Below the pieces are notes generated by a model that was not told the origin of the DNA, searched no databases, and saw only the letters and a program-made list of their open reading frames with translations. Positions 5,568 through 6,084 of a DNA stretch of 6,084 nucleotides are shown piece by piece. The position numbers and the translations under genes are program-made. The first letter of the stretch is position 1, and each line of letters begins with the position of its first letter. Source of the DNA: Flavobacteriales bacterium (lineage in GTDB: Bacteria > Bacteroidota > Bacteroidia > Flavobacteriales > Crocinitomicaceae); assembly GCA_947375085.1 (NCBI GenBank), contig CANCEQ010000186.1, positions 1-6,084 of the forward strand, read 5' to 3'.

Positions 5568-6084
5568 TATTGGATTCAACTATTAACCCATCAAAATTCA
5601 AAATCTTGATTTTCTTTGCGACCAATTCAATCAATTTACTTTCTTGAAAATGATACAAAACGCGAGTAGCTGTTTCCCTTGTTGTACCTGCTAAATTGGC
5701 GATTTCTTCTCGTTTAATAGTGATGTTGATGGTTGCTCCGTCTTCTTCTAAACCGTATTTGTTTTTAAGCAACAACAAACTTTGAGCAATTCGTTCTTTT
5801 ACAGGACGTTGTGTGATTTTGGTTAAATTGGTTTCAATTTTTTTAAGTTCATCCGAAAATAAATGAATGACTTCCAACGCTAATTTTGAGTTACTTGAAA
5901 CCAAGGATATAAATACATCTTTCGGTATAAAACAAATACTCGATTTTTCTAATGCTGTAGCTGAACAAGAATAAATATCGCCGCTCAAGGTTGCACGGTA
6001 GCCCATCACGTCTCCTTCTTTTGCTAAATGTAAAATTTGGTCTTTTCCGTCTAACCCTAATTGGCTGACTTTCACTTTACCTTT
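5557..6084 (-). CDS. Crp/Fnr family transcriptional regulator, N-terminus beyond the window
   Basis: The reading frame is open to the right edge (first visible residues KGKVKVSQLG), so this is the C-terminal 175 residues of a protein usually near 220-230. A GTG within it is an internal valine, not the start. The visible part holds the end of the cyclic-nucleotide-like domain (GDVMGYRATLSG), a dimer helix and a C-terminal winged helix-turn-helix. The recognition helix TTRETATRVL keeps the Arg-Glu-x-x-x-Arg pattern of Crp. The effector pocket reads IYSCSATAL and lacks the arginine that contacts the cAMP phosphate in Crp, so cAMP is unlikely to be the signal; Fnr-type cysteines, if any, would be outside the window. 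It is followed by the secreted-protein operon in the same direction after 91 bp, making it a candidate regulator of it. Confidence 0.9.
   Translation of the reverse strand, partial: KGKVKVSQLGLDGKDQILHLAKEGDVMGYRATLSGDIYSCSATALEKSSICFIPKDVFISLVSSNSKLALEVIHLFSDELKKIETNLTKITQRPVKERIAQSLLLLKNKYGLEEDGATINITIKREEIANLAGTTRETATRVLYHFQESKLIELVAKKIKILNFDGLIVESNILD
5559..5576 (-). terminator. Short AT-rich hairpin at the 3' end of the Crp/Fnr gene
   Basis: AATCCAA (5559-5565) and TTGGATT (5570-5576) form a perfect 7-bp stem with a 4-nt loop across the last codons and stop of the regulator gene. On the minus strand it is followed by GAATTTAAAC, too poor a T-run for a strong terminator. It may attenuate readthrough into the operon downstream, or be a by-product of the overlapping promoter element. 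Confidence 0.25.

Noticed and set aside
6073..6075. GTG at 6075 as start of the Crp/Fnr gene
   Set aside because: The frame continues to the window edge with family-like residues, and a start here would delete most of the effector domain.

Overview
The window looks like Bacteroidota chromosome, most likely Flavobacteriales. It is AT-rich, Shine-Dalgarno sequences are absent, and two promoter candidates fit the Bacteroidota pattern (TTG, about 19 nt, TAnnTTTG). One protein ends in a type IX secretion (T9SS) type A sorting domain, which is essentially confined to this phylum. The genus cannot be named from the sequence alone.

Layout, left to right. 1-313 has no gene but is dense in inverted repeats: an 18-bp palindrome, a GC-rich hairpin, a 12-bp inverted repeat built on GGCTAAAGC, and a 12-bp-stem hairpin carrying the same core in its loop. 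314-1108 (minus) is an AIM24/TIGR00266 family protein. Divergent from it, 1244-2194 (plus) is a two-gene unit encoding a SiaB-type GHKL serine/threonine kinase and its SiaC-type phosphoprotein substrate. 2195-2419 is a convergent intergenic stretch of hairpins and scrambled inverted repeats that resembles a dispersed repeat. 2420-5465 (minus) is a tight three-gene operon, transcribed right to left: a T9SS-secreted YHYH-domain protein, an MbnP-like protein and a di-heme cytochrome c peroxidase of the MauG/MbnH/CcpA superfamily. 5557 to the right edge (minus) is a Crp/Fnr-family regulator whose N-terminus lies outside the window.

How the genes may work together. MbnP with its di-heme partner MbnH is known from methanotrophs, where the enzyme oxidises a tryptophan of MbnP to kynurenine and the product binds copper. 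The operon here pairs the same two families, with gene spacings of 6 bp and an 11-bp overlap, and adds a secreted YHYH protein as first gene. A role in copper or another metal, or in oxidative protein maturation at the cell surface, is an inference. The Crp/Fnr gene lies directly upstream in the same direction and could regulate the operon; this is not shown. The SiaB/SiaC pair is a recognised phosphorylation switch, but the phosphatase (SiaA) and diguanylate cyclase (SiaD) that complete it in Pseudomonas are not next to it, so its output here is unknown.

Most promising for novelty: the YHYH-MbnP-peroxidase operon, with three unusual sequence points (YHHH in place of YHYH, loss of the expected WDG tryptophan in the peroxidase, and Met rather than Tyr at the probable sixth-ligand position), and the orphan SiaBC switch.
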